A stretch of 64,000 bases of DNA from Haberlea rhodopensis (GCA_907163345.1 CAJQUN010000001.1:6944001-7008000), one strand, 5' to 3'; shown: positions 46,523-60,278, counted from the first letter of the stretch. A program made the numbers and translations. The notes: generated by a model not told the origin, from the letters alone.

Positions 46523-48072
46523 TGATATGACTAGAAATAGACACATCTATTGCGCTTAATTGTCTACGATTTGATATGTTTTGATGGATAATTTGATACA
46601 TATGTTACCTAATCGTATATTTGTGTAAATGTAGGTGAAATCGAAGAAATCGAGTTAACAAGGGCGAATAAGGATCAAGAAAAGCATTGAAGATGATGAG
46701 GAATCAAAGTAGACCTAAGAAAATGCTTAAAATGATTTTTGACTTGAGACCCTATCGCCTAGGAAGGAGAAATCGATCGCCTATGGACAGAAATTTGAGC
46801 AACAAAATTCATAGGTCAGCGATCGGTCGGCATAAAAGAGCGATCGATCGTTAAAACATACTGGAAAACAGCGATCGATCGACAAAATTCAGCGATCGTT
46901 CGCCAAAACTTTATGCCCAAAAAATAAAAGCTGGCGATCGATCGCCAGACATCACTGATCGATTGCGATCGATCGCCTAGCAGAATCCTGAATTTTATGA
47001 AAACTCGATTTTTCCATCTTTTGATAGCTTTTTACCTACTCTATCAGATTCTTACCCTATATAAACGATTGTGGACCTCAAAATCAGACTATTCCATCAT
47101 ATTTTAGAGTTAGAAGATAGATTTTCTCTCAACCTTTGAAGAACAACTTGAAGAACAAAGAAAGAAGACGGATTTGACGAGCCAGAATCGTGCTTTTTTC
47201 TAGTAACTCTTTATTTTGCTTTTGTTTAATGCTTTCTAGATTAGTTTTATTGTTTTTTATTTAGTCATGAGTGACTAAACACCTTTGTGATTCTTGGTTA
47301 AAGAAGACAATACGTTGGAGTTTACGCTTCTCGTGAGATTAAGTTTTGATTGTTGATTTTCATTGAGTATCAATTGTTTTTTATGATTTTATTGCTATGA
47401 TTGTGTTATTTAATTGTTTGGATTGATCACCTAGCTTTTGTTCATACATCTAATGCTAAATTAGATATCAAATATCGAATCGTTTGATCTATTTAATTTA
47501 CGAAGCAATTAAGATTAATAAAATTTCGCTTGTGAGTTTATTAAATTCTTATGAAAAACAATTGACTAGTTTAAACATAGACGCTTGGATTATGTTCTTT
47601 AGCTTCATCGATCTTACTAGTTCATATGCGATCATCAAGTTAAATCTGATTGATTGTTTGATAAGTGTTAAACTAGAACACTTGGGCTACTTAATTAAAT
47701 TTAGGGTGATATAGGACTTTGATTATTGGACTAAACGTTCATGATGAATTTTCACATGAAAATTGAATCGTATGTGGATCGATGATCGAGATAGTAAACC
47801 CCTAATTGTAAAGTCGACCGACAACCAAGAATCGCATTTTTCTCATAAGTTAATTCATCCTAGTATAATTTTGCATAATAGTCTAATTCAAAATTTTCAT
47901 TGATTTTGCTTAGTAGTAGTTAATCAATTTCAAAATCTCCCATTTTTACTATTTGTTTGCATAATTAACACAAATTATATCACTTCCTCGTGGGATCGAT
48001 CTCTACTCACGCTACTACATTGCTTATTTAACTTGAGAGGGTTAATTTGAGCGTACGCGATAAACACTATCA
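46523..48072 (+). repeat. Solo LTR, large gypsy-type family
   Basis: 1550 bases beginning TGATATGACT and ending AACACTATCA, flanked by CCCCG at 46518-46522 and 48073-48077. About 46745-46985 holds a cluster of GCGATCGATCG-type palindromes. Near the 3' end is CTCGTGGGATCGATCTCTAC, a phrase reminiscent of LTR ends in Athila/Tat-like elements. A truncated inverted relative lies at 8640-9600. No internal region, so a solo LTR. Confidence 0.85.
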
Positions 48073-48220
48073 CCCCGCATATCGTGGGAACTTCGTGCAC
48101 TGGGTGTGTCTGATAATACTTAAAAAACAGATCTCATGGATAAGAAAAACGGAATTTTAAGCAAGTAAACATATGATGGGATCGATTAATAATCCAATAT
48201 CTAATTTATCACACCAAGTA

Positions 48221-48223
<3 letters not shown>

Positions 48224-48294
<71 letters not shown>
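48224..48294. repeat. (AT)n microsatellite
   Basis: About 71 bases of alternating AT, roughly 215 bases upstream of the LIN-like start codon. Confidence 0.97.
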
Positions 48295-48296
<2 letters not shown>

Positions 48297-48508
48297 CTCA
48301 TGCTGTTGGACTGGTCAACTTGAATGTTCACTTGTGTGTCTGGACCAGAATATTTGCCAAATTGCGGTAAGTGGACAAATAGACATTGCAGGCCAAGGCG
48401 GCAAACCTCATGTCTCCAATTATCAACGTCAAACATTTGATTTGTAGCTGCAGTCCGTCATTCATTCAAACCCATACATCCATTAGTAAAAAAATTCCAG
48501 AAGCCGTA

Positions 48509-51500
48509 ATGTCCGCCGGAGCCTACCACAGTAGCACAAATACTACAGTACACAGCCACCTTCTTCTCTGAAACACTTTCTCGACCCGACATACGCCGCC
48601 ATGTTTCCTCTGCTTTCGTTCAAAAACTCCCTGTCCCACTCTCCAAATCCCTCAACTTTGCCTCACAAACTATTGAAAATGCCATCTCCACCACCAGCTC
48701 CTCCATTCGGTCTTCGTCTCTCCGCCTCGCAGAAAAGCTTCTTTCTTCGAATAATACAGATTTTTCTTCTTTTCTTTGGTCCCTAGTTTACTCCCTCTCC
48801 CACCGACCCATTGATGCTTCGCTCAGTCTTCTTGATGTATTTTATGCAGACCCTTCATTGTGTAGGCGTGAAATCGCGCCATTTCTGTTCGAAGAAATGT
48901 TTCTCGTACATTTTCTCCCTATACTCGAATGGTACAAAGATCACAGATCAAATATCTTGGCCTCTAATCTATCCTTTAACATTGATTCTGGTGGCAATAG
49001 TGATGAACAAATATCATTTTTGTCGAACTCCACAACACTGTTGTCAAAAATGAGCGGTGACCAGGCTTCTGCTCTCAAGGATCTGGAGAGGGATTACGAG
49101 GATTTACTCAACGAGAATTGCAGGATATTTGTGGGTTATTTTAAAGAGGTTCTGCAGAATAAAGATGAGAAAAATTCCGTTGCTCCACCATCAATAGTAC
49201 TGCGAAGGAGCATAGAAAGGGGTGCTAAGATAGTTGTGTGCAGCGATGAAAAAGAGAAGAAGATGGACAGCCATGAATTTGGTTCCACTAACAGACGGTA
49301 TAATGTAATGCTTTCTTATGCATCTTGCATTAATCTTCTATACTGTTGGTAAGGTTGATCAAAATTTGGAAACCCTAATATCATATTTTTGATTAAAAAA
49401 TTCTAATTTTTACATGTTTTTATTATTTATTTTAATTTTAATAAAAAATATAAAAATATAGAAATCGAGCTAACCCAAATCCACTCATATTCATAATATT
49501 ATCTACTTTTATATTAAGAGTTTTTTAGAGATTATTTATTTTGGTGTAGACTTACCTTTTTTCTATAAACAACAACAATAAGTAAGTATTTAATCATGAT
49601 TGAATGGAGTAGGCTAAACGAATCATAGACGGAATTAAGTCGGGTCACACACTTATGTCAGTCTTCACCAAGAGCTTCTTCGGTCAGAATATCATTGTTG
49701 ATTTGAACTCCAAATTTATATATAACTTCGAGTCATATCTTCTTCGGTCGTCTTCTTGTTCTCGTGAAAGGACCAAAATTCATATACTCTACTCGACTAA
49801 CAGATACATTGATGGGCTTACCTTACTTCAGTTCGAATGTCTTTATTCCTTATTTTTTATCTTCTTATTTTACTACACATCCAACAAAGCATATACATCT
49901 CTGTCAAACTCATCTTTTGGATTCCTCTTGGGTGCCCAGCATTCCAGTCAAATACAGCATTGCATGTTTGATGGCAGTTTTATAAACTTCCCTTCAATCT
50001 CAGCGGTAATTATAATCTCATAGAACACGGGTGACGTTTCTCAATTTCAACCAGCATGTCGTGATTAATGTTGCTATCAATCGCAATATCCTTTTGGATA
50101 ACAGAACCTATGTATCAAAGAAGACTACTCATCTATACATCTTTGGCCATCGATTATTATTACACGAGACCCCGAGATGCACGACCAATAAATGTGCACT
50201 CCATATATTCTATTTTAGACATACTTAATCTAAAACCCTTTGATTCTAAGGTCTCTCTCCATAACTCCAATTTAACATTAACTCATGCATTGGTCTCGTC
50301 GATTAACATAATATCGTCAACGAAAAGTATTGTCTAAGGTAATTTGGTATATATGTCTTTCGTGATCTCATCAATCACAAAGGCAAACAAGAAATGGTTC
50401 AAAGCAGACCCTTGATGCGATTTAATAGTGATCGAGAACTTATATGTCATCATACTGCACGTTCTAAATTTTATATGTTACTTGTCGTACATTGTCATAC
50501 CTGATTGAGAACGCTTTTATTCATCGAAGTTCACCATAATATCTTGTATTTTTTATTTCCCAAAACATAGTAAAGATATAATAAAAATACATTTTGCTTT
50601 TTCAAAAATCAACACCCTCCTGTCCTGAAGGAGATGAGAAAGTGGAGAAAATGGGTTAGTGACACCAGTGTAGTGGGCTAAAACGTGGGTTTCTAAAATT
50701 GATTGGCTCCGTGGGATTTAGAAATCCGCACACATAAAATACTAAGATGTTATTTTAGTGGTTGATAGTGTCTTAAAGAGCATTGTTCAACTATGTGAAT
50801 ATTATTATTTAAGGATAACTATCTCCTATACGATATTGCTCGTGGGATAACAACTACTCAACTCTCCAAAATAGTGAAGATTCAATTATTTGTGTCCCTT
50901 ATCACTTATTTCAATAAATATTAACTATGTGACATATAGTACAACAATCTCGTTAGGATTAAAGATAACATTATATTTGGTATATGGATTTGATGGAATT
51001 TAGCGGGATTTGAAATTTGAAAATACCATTTAATGCTTAGAAAGACGTCATTTCAAAATAGAATGGAATTTGATGAGATTCGGTTTAACTAAATGAAATC
51101 CCATAAAATTGAAAGGGTTTCATGGGATTTGATAAAATAAAATTATTTTTAATATTAAATTTGTATAACTTACTCATAAATTTTGTATACTTTCAAATTT
51201 TATGAAGTATTGGTAAACTTAATTTTTTCATTTCATCAAAAAATATTGTTTTCCTTTTTTATTTATTTAAAATAGTATAGTTTTATATCCTGATAAACAA
51301 TATATTAATGTTCACATGAATCCATTTTTTTCAAAAACTAAACTACTAATTCACTCACTTTAATATACAGTATCCTATATAGAATACTTATTGAGCACAT
51401 ACATATATAGTTAAGAATATATAGGGAATTTTTCTCGATCGATTTTAAATAGGAAATATTAGTATTTTTAATGTATTTTTTTTTATAAAAAAAAGATAAT

Positions 51501-54500
51501 ACGAAACAACTTGAAAAGAAAATTATGCTTTGAATGTTAAAACAGCCATTGTGGACTGAAGCAGATAAGTCGAGCAACAACGGGACAAATAGCCTGTCCA
51601 GCTTCCCATCCTTTTTTCCTGAGAGAGTTTTCGCCCAATGTCTTTACGAAAAATCAAGACAACGAATTTGATGATTCCAATTCCACCCATTATTCTTCCT
51701 CGGATTCTGAAGCTGAAAAGGAGGTAAAATTAATTGACGTTAACAAGAAAAATTATAGCCCCAATGATAATGTTCTGATATACCAATACTAATCTTAGGA
51801 GACGATAAAATCAATGGCATTGTTTGACTCCAGGCGGAGCCAACCAGCCCAGAAACAAAAGCAGCCTTTTTCGGCTGAAGAATCAAGCCGGTAACTGATT
51901 TTTGGAAGCATTTTTCATGGGATTATTTTAACTGTTTCAAAAGGCGGTTAATTCTTTTCTTGAACTTTGTTTTATATCAGTTCTCCCTATTCTTTAATGG
52001 GAGTTGTGGATAATCATATTGGTGGAGGAAAGCATACTCCCCCAAAGGATTTTGTTTGCCCTATAACTACGCATGTATTCGATGATCCGGTAACGCTGGA
52101 GACTGGACAGACTTATGAAAGGAAGGCAATTCAAGAATGGCTAGACAGGGGAAATTCTACATGTCCCATTACTCGACAGAAGCTGCATACCGGTACTGTG
52201 TTGCCTAAGACGAATTACGTGCTCAAACGTCTTATTGCGAGCTGGAAAGAACAGAATCCAAGTTTTGAGTATAGCCCATATGAAGGAGTACGAGCAGTGA
52301 ATGAGCCCAAATTAGGGGCATCGATTCGTTTGGCTTCACCTAATAGTGTCATAAGTCAAGCCACCATTGATGGAACCATGAGTGAGTTGCGACTTGCCAT
52401 TACAGACCTTTGTTCATCAGAAGTCTTGAGGGATTCTGAAATGGCGGCCCTCAGAATCGAGAGGTGCTGGCAGGAAGCAAATGCCGATTTGGAAATGATG
52501 GACATGCTCTCGAAACCACCAGTGATTAATGGGTTCGTGGAGACGATGCTTAATTCCGTTGATATAGAGGTCTTGAGGGCAACTGTTGTTCTCCTGACCG
52601 AGCTCGGATCAAGAGATGACAATGTTATCCAGACACTAAAACGGGTTGATTCCGATGTGGAATGCTTCGTTGAACTTTTCAAGAAAGGTTTGATCGAAGC
52701 ACTTGTTTTAGTTCAACTCTTGAGGCCTACTGCTGTGAGTCTTGTTGAAATGGATATCGTGGATTATCTTTTGGAAGTACTTGATGATGATGCTGATGAT
52801 AATGTGACGAAGACGTATATGATGGCCAAAACAGCGGCAGTCATTCTGCTTGGACAGATTCTTAGAAGTTCCAACGAAACGACTCTAACTGAAATCTTGA
52901 GAAGCATTCTTTCAGCAAAAGTGATTGAGAAAGTGATATCTAGTTTGGAAGCTGAACATGTGGAGGAAAAGACTGCTGCTGTGAGTATTTTGCTGAGATG
53001 CATGCTGGAGGATGGAAAATGCAGGAACATTGTTGCTTGTAAAGCCAAATTAGCTGGTGTTTTAGAGATCTTTGTTGAAGTAAATGACGATGAACGGTTC
53101 GAGATGGTTCATTTTCTGTCGGAACTAGTTAAATTGAACAGGTGCTGAATCCTATCATCGTCGGTATTAGTTTGTCATTTTATTTGATTAATCGTGTGAC
53201 TTACTCTGTCCAAAATCCTGCAGAAGAAATTTGAACGAGCAAATCTTGCACATCTTGAAGGAAGAAGGTACCTTCAGTACAATGCATTCTCTTCTTACAT
53301 ATCTACAAAATACCCCGCAGGTTCAGTCTCCCATAGTGGCCGGTCTACTTTTGCAACTCGATCTTCTCGTACGATCTCTCTTACTTTGTTTGTATTTGTT
53401 ATTTTGTTCATTGTTTTATTAACTAATGATGTGAATATATTAGGATGAACCCAGAAAGATGAGCATATATCGAGAAGAGGCCATGGATGCTCTTATTTCA
53501 AGTTTCAGAAATTCGGAGTCTCCGGTTGCTCAAATTTCTGCTGCAGAGACATTGCTTTCCCTGCAGGGAAGGTTCTCATATTCAGGGAAATCCCTTGCAA
53601 GAGCCATTCTTCTTAAACGTGCGGGACTTGACAGGAGTTATCGAGCCTTTATGAGAAAGGATCAGCGTCGTCACAACGTTTCTGCTGACCCTCAAGACAC
53701 AATGGTCAGTTCCTTTTTTCTCATCAAATTTTGTGATTCTTGCTGCCGTGGCAAGTCAAGATTTTAGTATGGGGGTTAAACTAAAGCTTAAAACCGAAAA
53801 AAAAATCAGAGGGCAGAATATATATTACATAAAATTATATGGATCAGTAGAAAAATTAAAAAATAAATAGGGGGCAGCTGCCCAGGCTCAACCCACATCT
53901 GGCTCCATCACTGCCTAGCTGTGAATTTGTAGCTGAAGTTGTTGATACTTTTTTACTTTGTAGGCAGAAGAGAAAGCTGCTGAAGATTGGGAGAAAAGAG
54001 TAGCTTTTGTTCTTGTCAGCCATGAATTTGGGTTGCTATTTGAGGCTTTGGCAGAAGGCATAGACGATACAAACGAGGATTTGTATTCTATGTGCTTGAT
54101 GACGGCTAGTTGGCTTGTACACATGCTGTCCATTCTTCCGGACACGGGGATTCAAGGAGCTGCGCGTGTATGTTTGCTCAAGCGATTCGTGTACATTTTC
54201 AAATCCGAAAAAAACACCGAAAATAGAGTCCTTTCCATGATTGCACTCAACACTTTCATCCGCGATCCCGGTTTGTGGCCAATTTTAATGAAAAATAAAC
54301 AGTGTTTTAAAATTTCCTAGAATTATTTCGTTATTTACACCTGCATTGTTGCGAATTTTAGAAGGATTGCATGATCTATCAGTGCACATGAAGGATATCC
54401 TGAAAGGATTGAGGGAGCTTAAGAAATCATCTGTCATGGCATTTGAGATGCTAAAAATCTTCTCCGAAGAGCATGACACAAGCGCAGTAAGTTTAGCATC

Positions 54501-56674
54501 CCTCACAACACTTCATTCTATTGAATTAGACGCTTAATCTTTGTAAGGGTTTCAGGATCTTTGGAATCATCAAGCATTATGCCAAGAAGATTGTAGCGAG
54601 AATGGAGAAGTTCTCGCTATAACTTGCTTCAAAGGAAAAATTTTCTCGGGCCATTCGGATGGAACTATAAAAGTAAGTCAATCATTGTGTTTCATTTTAG
54701 ACTGTTTGCATTGATATAAGGTTCTTTATAATAACAGAGTAATACCATGTGCCATATGGGAACATAGGGATAGTAGCAACCTGGATTAATCATTTTCGTA
54801 AGGCGAAAGATAGATGCAATTTAGTTGCTAGTAAAGCCTATAATGCAACGGTCTCATTTACCTGGATCCCCAACTTGAGGAACCGGGCTTAATATGGGAA
54901 TGGAGCGTACATCCAGATGTTTATGGGGGAGGGTTGTGGAATGTGAAGGACACTATGAGGACATTGCATGTCCAACCGAGGGTGATTATAATCCATGCCA
55001 TATCGAAATATTGGGGCACTATTTTATAAATGCATATAACCGACTACTTTAGCAACTAAATGCAAAGTCTTAATGCTTAACAACTCTGATTGACTATATA
55101 GTTTCCTGTCTAATTTGTTCTAAATTTTATTATCCACTATATGAATGAAATTATGTTGTTGGCACTTAAAAACATACAATAATTCTTTTCTTCAATGCTA
55201 AAGGTGTGGGCTAACGAAAGTTCCGAGATGCAAATCATTCAAGAGATTCGAGAACACGCAAAACCGGTAACAAGCTTAGCGATACTACAATCAACTGACA
55301 AATTATACAGTGGTTCACTCGATCGCACAGTGAGGGTATGATTTTTTTCCTGCTTCCATGTCTGCACTAGTCAAGTTAGATTTCGAATCACAGAAAGTTT
55401 CACGGAAATGTATGCAGGTATGGTCTGTAGAAGATGATGGAATTCATTTTGAGCAAGTCGAGGAGATGAAGGATCAAATAAACAGCCTAGTAGTTGCTAA
55501 TAGCATGGTTTGCTATATTCCTCAAGGATCTGGAGTCAAGGTACCCTATTTGTCCTCTGTGTCGCTAATTTTCCATTTTTTTCTTCAAACATTGTTTTTC
55601 AATTCGAAGTGTTACAAATAATTTACCATGTGCGTGTCAAATTTTGAATGATATTGTCTATATATAAGCTCTGATATTCACATGTTGGTTTAGGTACACT
55701 CATGGAATGGATCCTCAAAATTACTTAACCAAAATAAGTATGCTAAATGTTTGGCTCTTGTACAAGGAAAACTATATTGTGGATGTCAAGATTCTAGCAT
55801 TCAGGTGCCATAAGACTACCATACTTATGGAATGTGTTCCAAGAAAATATGCATAAACCAGGAAAATGAATTGACAGTTTTTTGCAGGAAATTGATTTGG
55901 TCACAGGAACAATAGGAAATATTCAGAGCGGATCCAAGAAATTGATTGGAAAAGCATATCCCATTTATGCATTGCAAGTTCAGGATGGGTTAATATATGC
56001 TGCAGGTTCTTCGTTTGATGGATCCAATGTAAAGGTAATACATATAGACACACACAAGTACTAGTAGTCGATGCACATGTAATTAAAATACAGCTTCGTG
56101 TTGAAATTTGCGATAATCGAAAAATAACTAGGATTGAAAACTAAAAGAAAGATAATATTAAGGGGGTATCTTAGAAAAAATCAGAAAGAGTTCACCAAGA
56201 GGTCAGTGAGACATTCTTTCCGTTATAAATAAGTTCATATATATTATCTGTCAAAATCACATTGAAAGTTCATTCCTTTGTCACAATCATTTGCAAATAC
56301 TGCCAATCTGTGTGATTTATAGATATGGAGCACTTCAAACTATAATTTGGTTGGATCACTGGCATCGACGTTGGAAGTACGAACGATGGCCGTTAGCTCA
56401 GAACTGATATACTTGGGGTGTAAAGGTGGGATAATAGAAGTTTGGTGCAAAAACAAGTATAGCAAAGTTGAAACTCTTCAAACTTCTTCAACCACAAAAA
56501 TTCTTTGTTTGGCTCTTGATGCCAATCAAGATATGTTACTTATTGGAACTTCCGATGGTAGGATTCAGGTATTCCCAAGTCATAAGACATACCAGAATTT
56601 ACAAATTTTTACTTCATAGGATTATTTTTATAACTTTATCCATTCCATTTTTGCAGACATGGGCACTGGGTTGA
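48509..56674 (+). CDS. LIN: U-box/ARM/WD40 E3 ubiquitin ligase, LIN/CERBERUS family (15 exons)
   Basis: Exons: 48509-49304, 51546-51723, 51799-51890, 51981-53141, 53224-53368, 53444-53704, 53964-54270, 54362-54486, 54556-54672, 55204-55335, 55418-55540, 55694-55804, 55888-56034, 56323-56568, 56657-56674; all GT/AG. About 1318 residues if two single-base shifts are ignored. N-terminal helical region (ADPSLCRREIAPFLFEEMF), U-box in exon 4 (PPKDFVCPITTHVFDDPVTL, TCPITRQ, KTNYVLKRLI; about residues 376-450), armadillo-like repeats (exons 4-8), then WD40 repeats (GHSDGTIKVW, SGSLDRTVRVW, TSDGRIQTW). The U-box recruits an E2 for ubiquitin transfer. The legume relative supports rhizobial infection and mycorrhiza; the role here is not shown. 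Shifts: TGA at 48569-48571 with the frame resuming one base over, and an extra T at 51628-51631. Confidence 0.92.
49560..50580 (-). mobile_element. LINE reverse transcriptase fragment in LIN intron 1, antisense
   Basis: On the minus strand, in order, with stops and shifts: ITIKSHQGSALNHFLFAFVI, TILFVDDIMLIDET (RT catalytic box), KLELWRETLESKGFRLSMSK, and further down EGKFIKLPSNMQC, equivalent to the family's GKFY.TAI..AMLY. This is a typical decayed plant non-LTR retrotransposon 3' half. No endonuclease, poly-A or target duplication was identified. Confidence 0.82.
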
Positions 56675-57369
56675 ATGAGACAGTTCAATTGGTACAGTTT
56701 GATGATTATGAATCAACACTTCCCAAAATTCTTACATTCTTTTCTTTTAGGAATAAGCATATTAATTATATGATAGAGCTAGTATTATAAAGAAATGTAT
56801 CTGGCAAATCAATTCTTAATAGAAACTTTTGTGCCTTCAATTCAAGTTCGACTTGGTTGGTTCGGACTTAATTTTCGAAATCTTTTAAGATAAGTTCATT
56901 TAATTTTGATTCGTAACAAGATAATCAAGCTTATGAACCCTTAAACAAAATGATTTGGTCTTGAATTCGGCTCAAAAGTATATTCAAACACATTCAAGAT
57001 CGACTGAAATTTAATTTCAATACAGATCAAATAATGTTTGAAAAATTCCGAAGTCATCTTGAATCAATGTTATATTTCAAGACAGTGTATATGGACAATA
57101 AGGTTTTTTTTTTAACTATTTGAACCAAAAAAAAGTGAGAAAAGTTAAAGAACAAGACGGCTTGAGGGAAATGTGAAATTCTTCATTGATTTACAAAGTG
57201 TTCAAAGTGTACAACCAATCAATATTTAATCACAAAAGAAATAATTAAAAATAGAAAAACAGAATTTGTTATTATGCTGCACGTCACATGCGCTGAATGC
57301 ATTCTTCTGAAGTGTGTAGATCCTTCTGCTGGCTTTACATAAGTGTGACCACACGAGTGTATCTTTATA
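56675..57369. other. LIN 3' flank and possible copia LTR remnant
   Basis: No gene. The stretch nearest the copia fragment (57170-57370) includes, on the minus strand, CTTTGTAAATCAATGAAGAA, a phrase common near LTR ends, but boundaries are not clear. Confidence 0.4.
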
Positions 57370-58664
57370 TCATTTACCTTGCTGCCTCAAGCTCAGGGAG
57401 GGGTTATTCACTACACTGAGCTTGAACCTCAAATGATTAAAAAAGGAGGTTGTCATAGGCTTGTTGAGTATATCCGTTGTTCGATTAAATGAAGGCACGT
57501 GATGAACTGATAGAATATTGGCCAAAACTTTTTCCCTAACAAAATATAAGTCGGGCTCAACATGCTTTGTTCTGGAATGTAAGACATGATTAGCACTAAG
57601 GGCTATTGTACTCAAATTATCACACCACAAAACAAGAGTACAAGTCGTGTGTATGCGCAGCTCAGACAAGACAACAGTGATTGAACCCAAATAAGTTCTG
57701 TTGTAGCATTGGCAAGACTTCGATATTCTGCTTCCGTACTAGAGCGAGAAAACAAGGGTTGCTTCTCTGAGCTCCATGAAACTGGTGAACTACCAAAGAA
57801 CCAACAAAAACCTGACGTGGACCTTCTATCATCTGGATCATTGCCCCAATCGGCATCACAATACCCCAAGAGAGTAAAATGTGAGCAGGCATTGAGTTGA
57901 ATGCCAAAGTGTGAGGTTCCTTTTAGGTATCTCAAGATACGTTTCACATCCTTCCAAAGCAAATGTAGTGGATGTTGCTTAAATTGGCAGAATTTATTCA
58001 CACTATATGCAATATCAAATCTAGTGATCGTTAAATATTGCAAAGCACCGACTTTGCTTCTATAGAGAGTTGCATCCTCAATTGGATCACCTTCCCTGGC
58101 AAAAAGCTTTACTCCAGTGGCCATTGGAGTAGGCAAAGATTTAGCATCAGTCATTTTACTTCTTGCCAGTAGATCCTTAATGTATTTTGTCTGAGACAGA
58201 AACAAGACATTGCTGGATGGTCTTGAAACTTCAATGCCAAGGAAGTACGAAAGATCACCTAGATGCTTCAAAGAAAATTGATTATGCAACAGACGAATAT
58301 TATGATGAACTTGATCAGAATGACTCCCTATGATGATGATATCATCAACATACGCAACAATGTATGCGATTGAGTTATCATGAAATCGAGTAAACAATGA
58401 AGCATTCGCCTTTGAAGTGAAGAAAGCCATTTGTTGAAGAGCTGTCTTGAGTTTATCAAACCAAGCTCGAGGTGATTGTTTCAAACCATAGATAGCTTTG
58501 TGAAGACGACAAACTAATTGAGAATTGTCATTGCTTTGTTCTAGACCTGGAGGCTGCTGCATGTAGATAACTTCATTCAACATGTCATTAAGAAAAGCAT
58601 TGTTGACATCTAACTGTTGCTGAACTAGAGGAAACTCCCTCCAATGCCGGGGGGACCAGTGCAA
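57370..58664 (-). pseudogene. Truncated copia RT and RNase H
   Basis: Minus-strand frame 58664-57612 starts in the middle of RT (QQLDVNNAFLNDMLNEV) and has KAIYGLKQSPRAWFDKL, the catalytic YVDD (VAYVDDIIIIGS), SYFLGIEVS and the RNase H start GYCDADWGNDPDDRRSTSG. RNase H ends in another frame, 57690-57370 (LWCDNLSTIALSANHV, RTKHVEPDLYFV). Gag, protease, integrase and the RT N-terminus are missing; the break is at about 58660. This is a different copia family from those at 1-7869 and 20939-26639. Confidence 0.9.
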
Positions 58665-58779
58665 GGCCTCGCTACCTTAAGTGTGGATTTAATGACATAA
58701 AGAGAGCTAAACATATATTCATCAGAGTATAAGGGTTCATGTTGATGTATTGAGCTTAAGGATTACAGTGTCAAAATAA

Positions 58780-60010
58780 AATTCCAAAAAGAATTAAGTG
58801 CGTTCCCACAAAATGAATGTAAAGGCTATAGATTTACTTTACTCTGTGTACAAACAATACAAACGAATTACTGTCCTGCTATACCAGTAGCACACACAGC
58901 TCACCGCATAAACCCTGGCCTTAGCCCTCCATGCCAAAAACTCCTACAGGAACAACCCCAAACTGTGAACATATAACAAACCATATTCACAACAATATGA
59001 TTATAATGTATAAATGCATAAACCGTAAATACAAAGCACTTCATGTAGTCAATGCATTTAAAAACGCTCCATTTGGTTGTCCCTGTACCGTAACTTATAT
59101 TTATAACCATTAGATTATAATACAGTTTATAAATGTCATGACATATATCCGATCCATCAATACCAATAACCAATCCAGTCTTGCTATAACATTGTATTTT
59201 AATGCACCTCGCTTCGACATGACAGGGGCATTAATACCCCTCGCTTCGACATACCACCGGCATTAATATCACTCGCTTCAATATGACAGCTGCATTTACC
59301 ATCGCTTAGACATATTAGCGGCAAATATTCTTTCATCTCTACGATATGACAGCGGCAAGTATTATATTCATCCCTTCGAAATGACAGCGACAAGCATTAA
59401 AATCATCACTCAAATATAACAATGACTCACCATAATAATGCACCAAGCATCCAATATAAATATGCAACCACAATGCATAATCCATATGTATGTAAAAATA
59501 CATCTTACTGTCCGATGCCCGTACGTCTCTCAACGTACCTTTCTTCCAAAATGTGGGATGGTTGCAAGACTTTATCCCCTGCGTTGTGCTGCCACCTGAT
59601 AAGGCTCTACACAATAGCACAACTCAATATTAGAAACCAAATAATAGTCCATTACCAAAAATCCCATCAAAATAACCAAAATCCAACAATTCCATTTTAT
59701 ATGCCCCGCGATCAATCGACCGAACCTCTCAATCGAGCACCCAAAAATTGGCACCAAAATTCTGCCCTTCTCGATTGATCGAGAGGGCTTCACCGATCGA
59801 CCGAGAAGTCGCCTTGATCGATCGGGAATTCCGCTCGATCGACCGAGGAGATGTTCTCCTCCCAAGTAAAATCTCTGCAGCGTGCGATCGATCGAGAATT
59901 CCGCTCGATCGATCGCCAAGCCCTGTAAATGCGAAAACCACCATTTTTACACCTTAAAACCCTACCAATTCACTCTAAACCATATCTCATCAACTCAACT
60001 CAACATAAAC
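58780..60010 (-). repeat. LTR-like segment inverted relative to 60643-61666
   Basis: On the minus strand it shares, in the same order, features of the LTR before the gypsy element: a CGATCGATCG cluster (59760-59920), TGTAGAGCC, an ACGTACG word, then TGTAGG...TTTTGG...CCAGG...TGGTA. The two are clearly diverged. Exact ends were not found. Confidence 0.55.
59206..59400. repeat. Degenerate tandem repeat, about 31 bp units
   Basis: Repeats of CTCGCTTCGACATGACAG-GCATTAATA, decaying toward the right. They lie inside the LTR-like segment and are absent from its inverted relative. Confidence 0.75.
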
Positions 60011-60136
60011 ACCAGTATTTTAGAGGGATTACCAAGCTAGTCGCCCACTCTATGGACGACGGTTACCTTTTTTTAGAGGGTGGCCCTAGATGACCATGGC
60101 CCTAGATGACCGCTGACTTTTTTTAGAGGGTGCCCC

Positions 60137-60278
60137 TGTATTTTTATATTATTATTGTTAATAATAATCATATATAATAATTAAGAATATTTTAATAATA
60201 AATAATAATATTATTACATATAATGTATTATTATTAATAATTATTATTATATATATTATTTAAGAATTTTTAATAATA
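60137..60278. repeat. AT-rich self-complementary stretch
   Basis: Almost pure AATAAT/ATTATT/TATATA sequence directly abutting the duplicated copia fragment. Confidence 0.85.

Noticed and set aside
48173..48436. ORFs with poly-(Ile-Tyr)
   Set aside because: Translation of the AT dinucleotide repeat.
52356..53048. Minus-strand ORFs opposite LIN exon 4
   Set aside because: Shadows of the long U-box/ARM coding exon.
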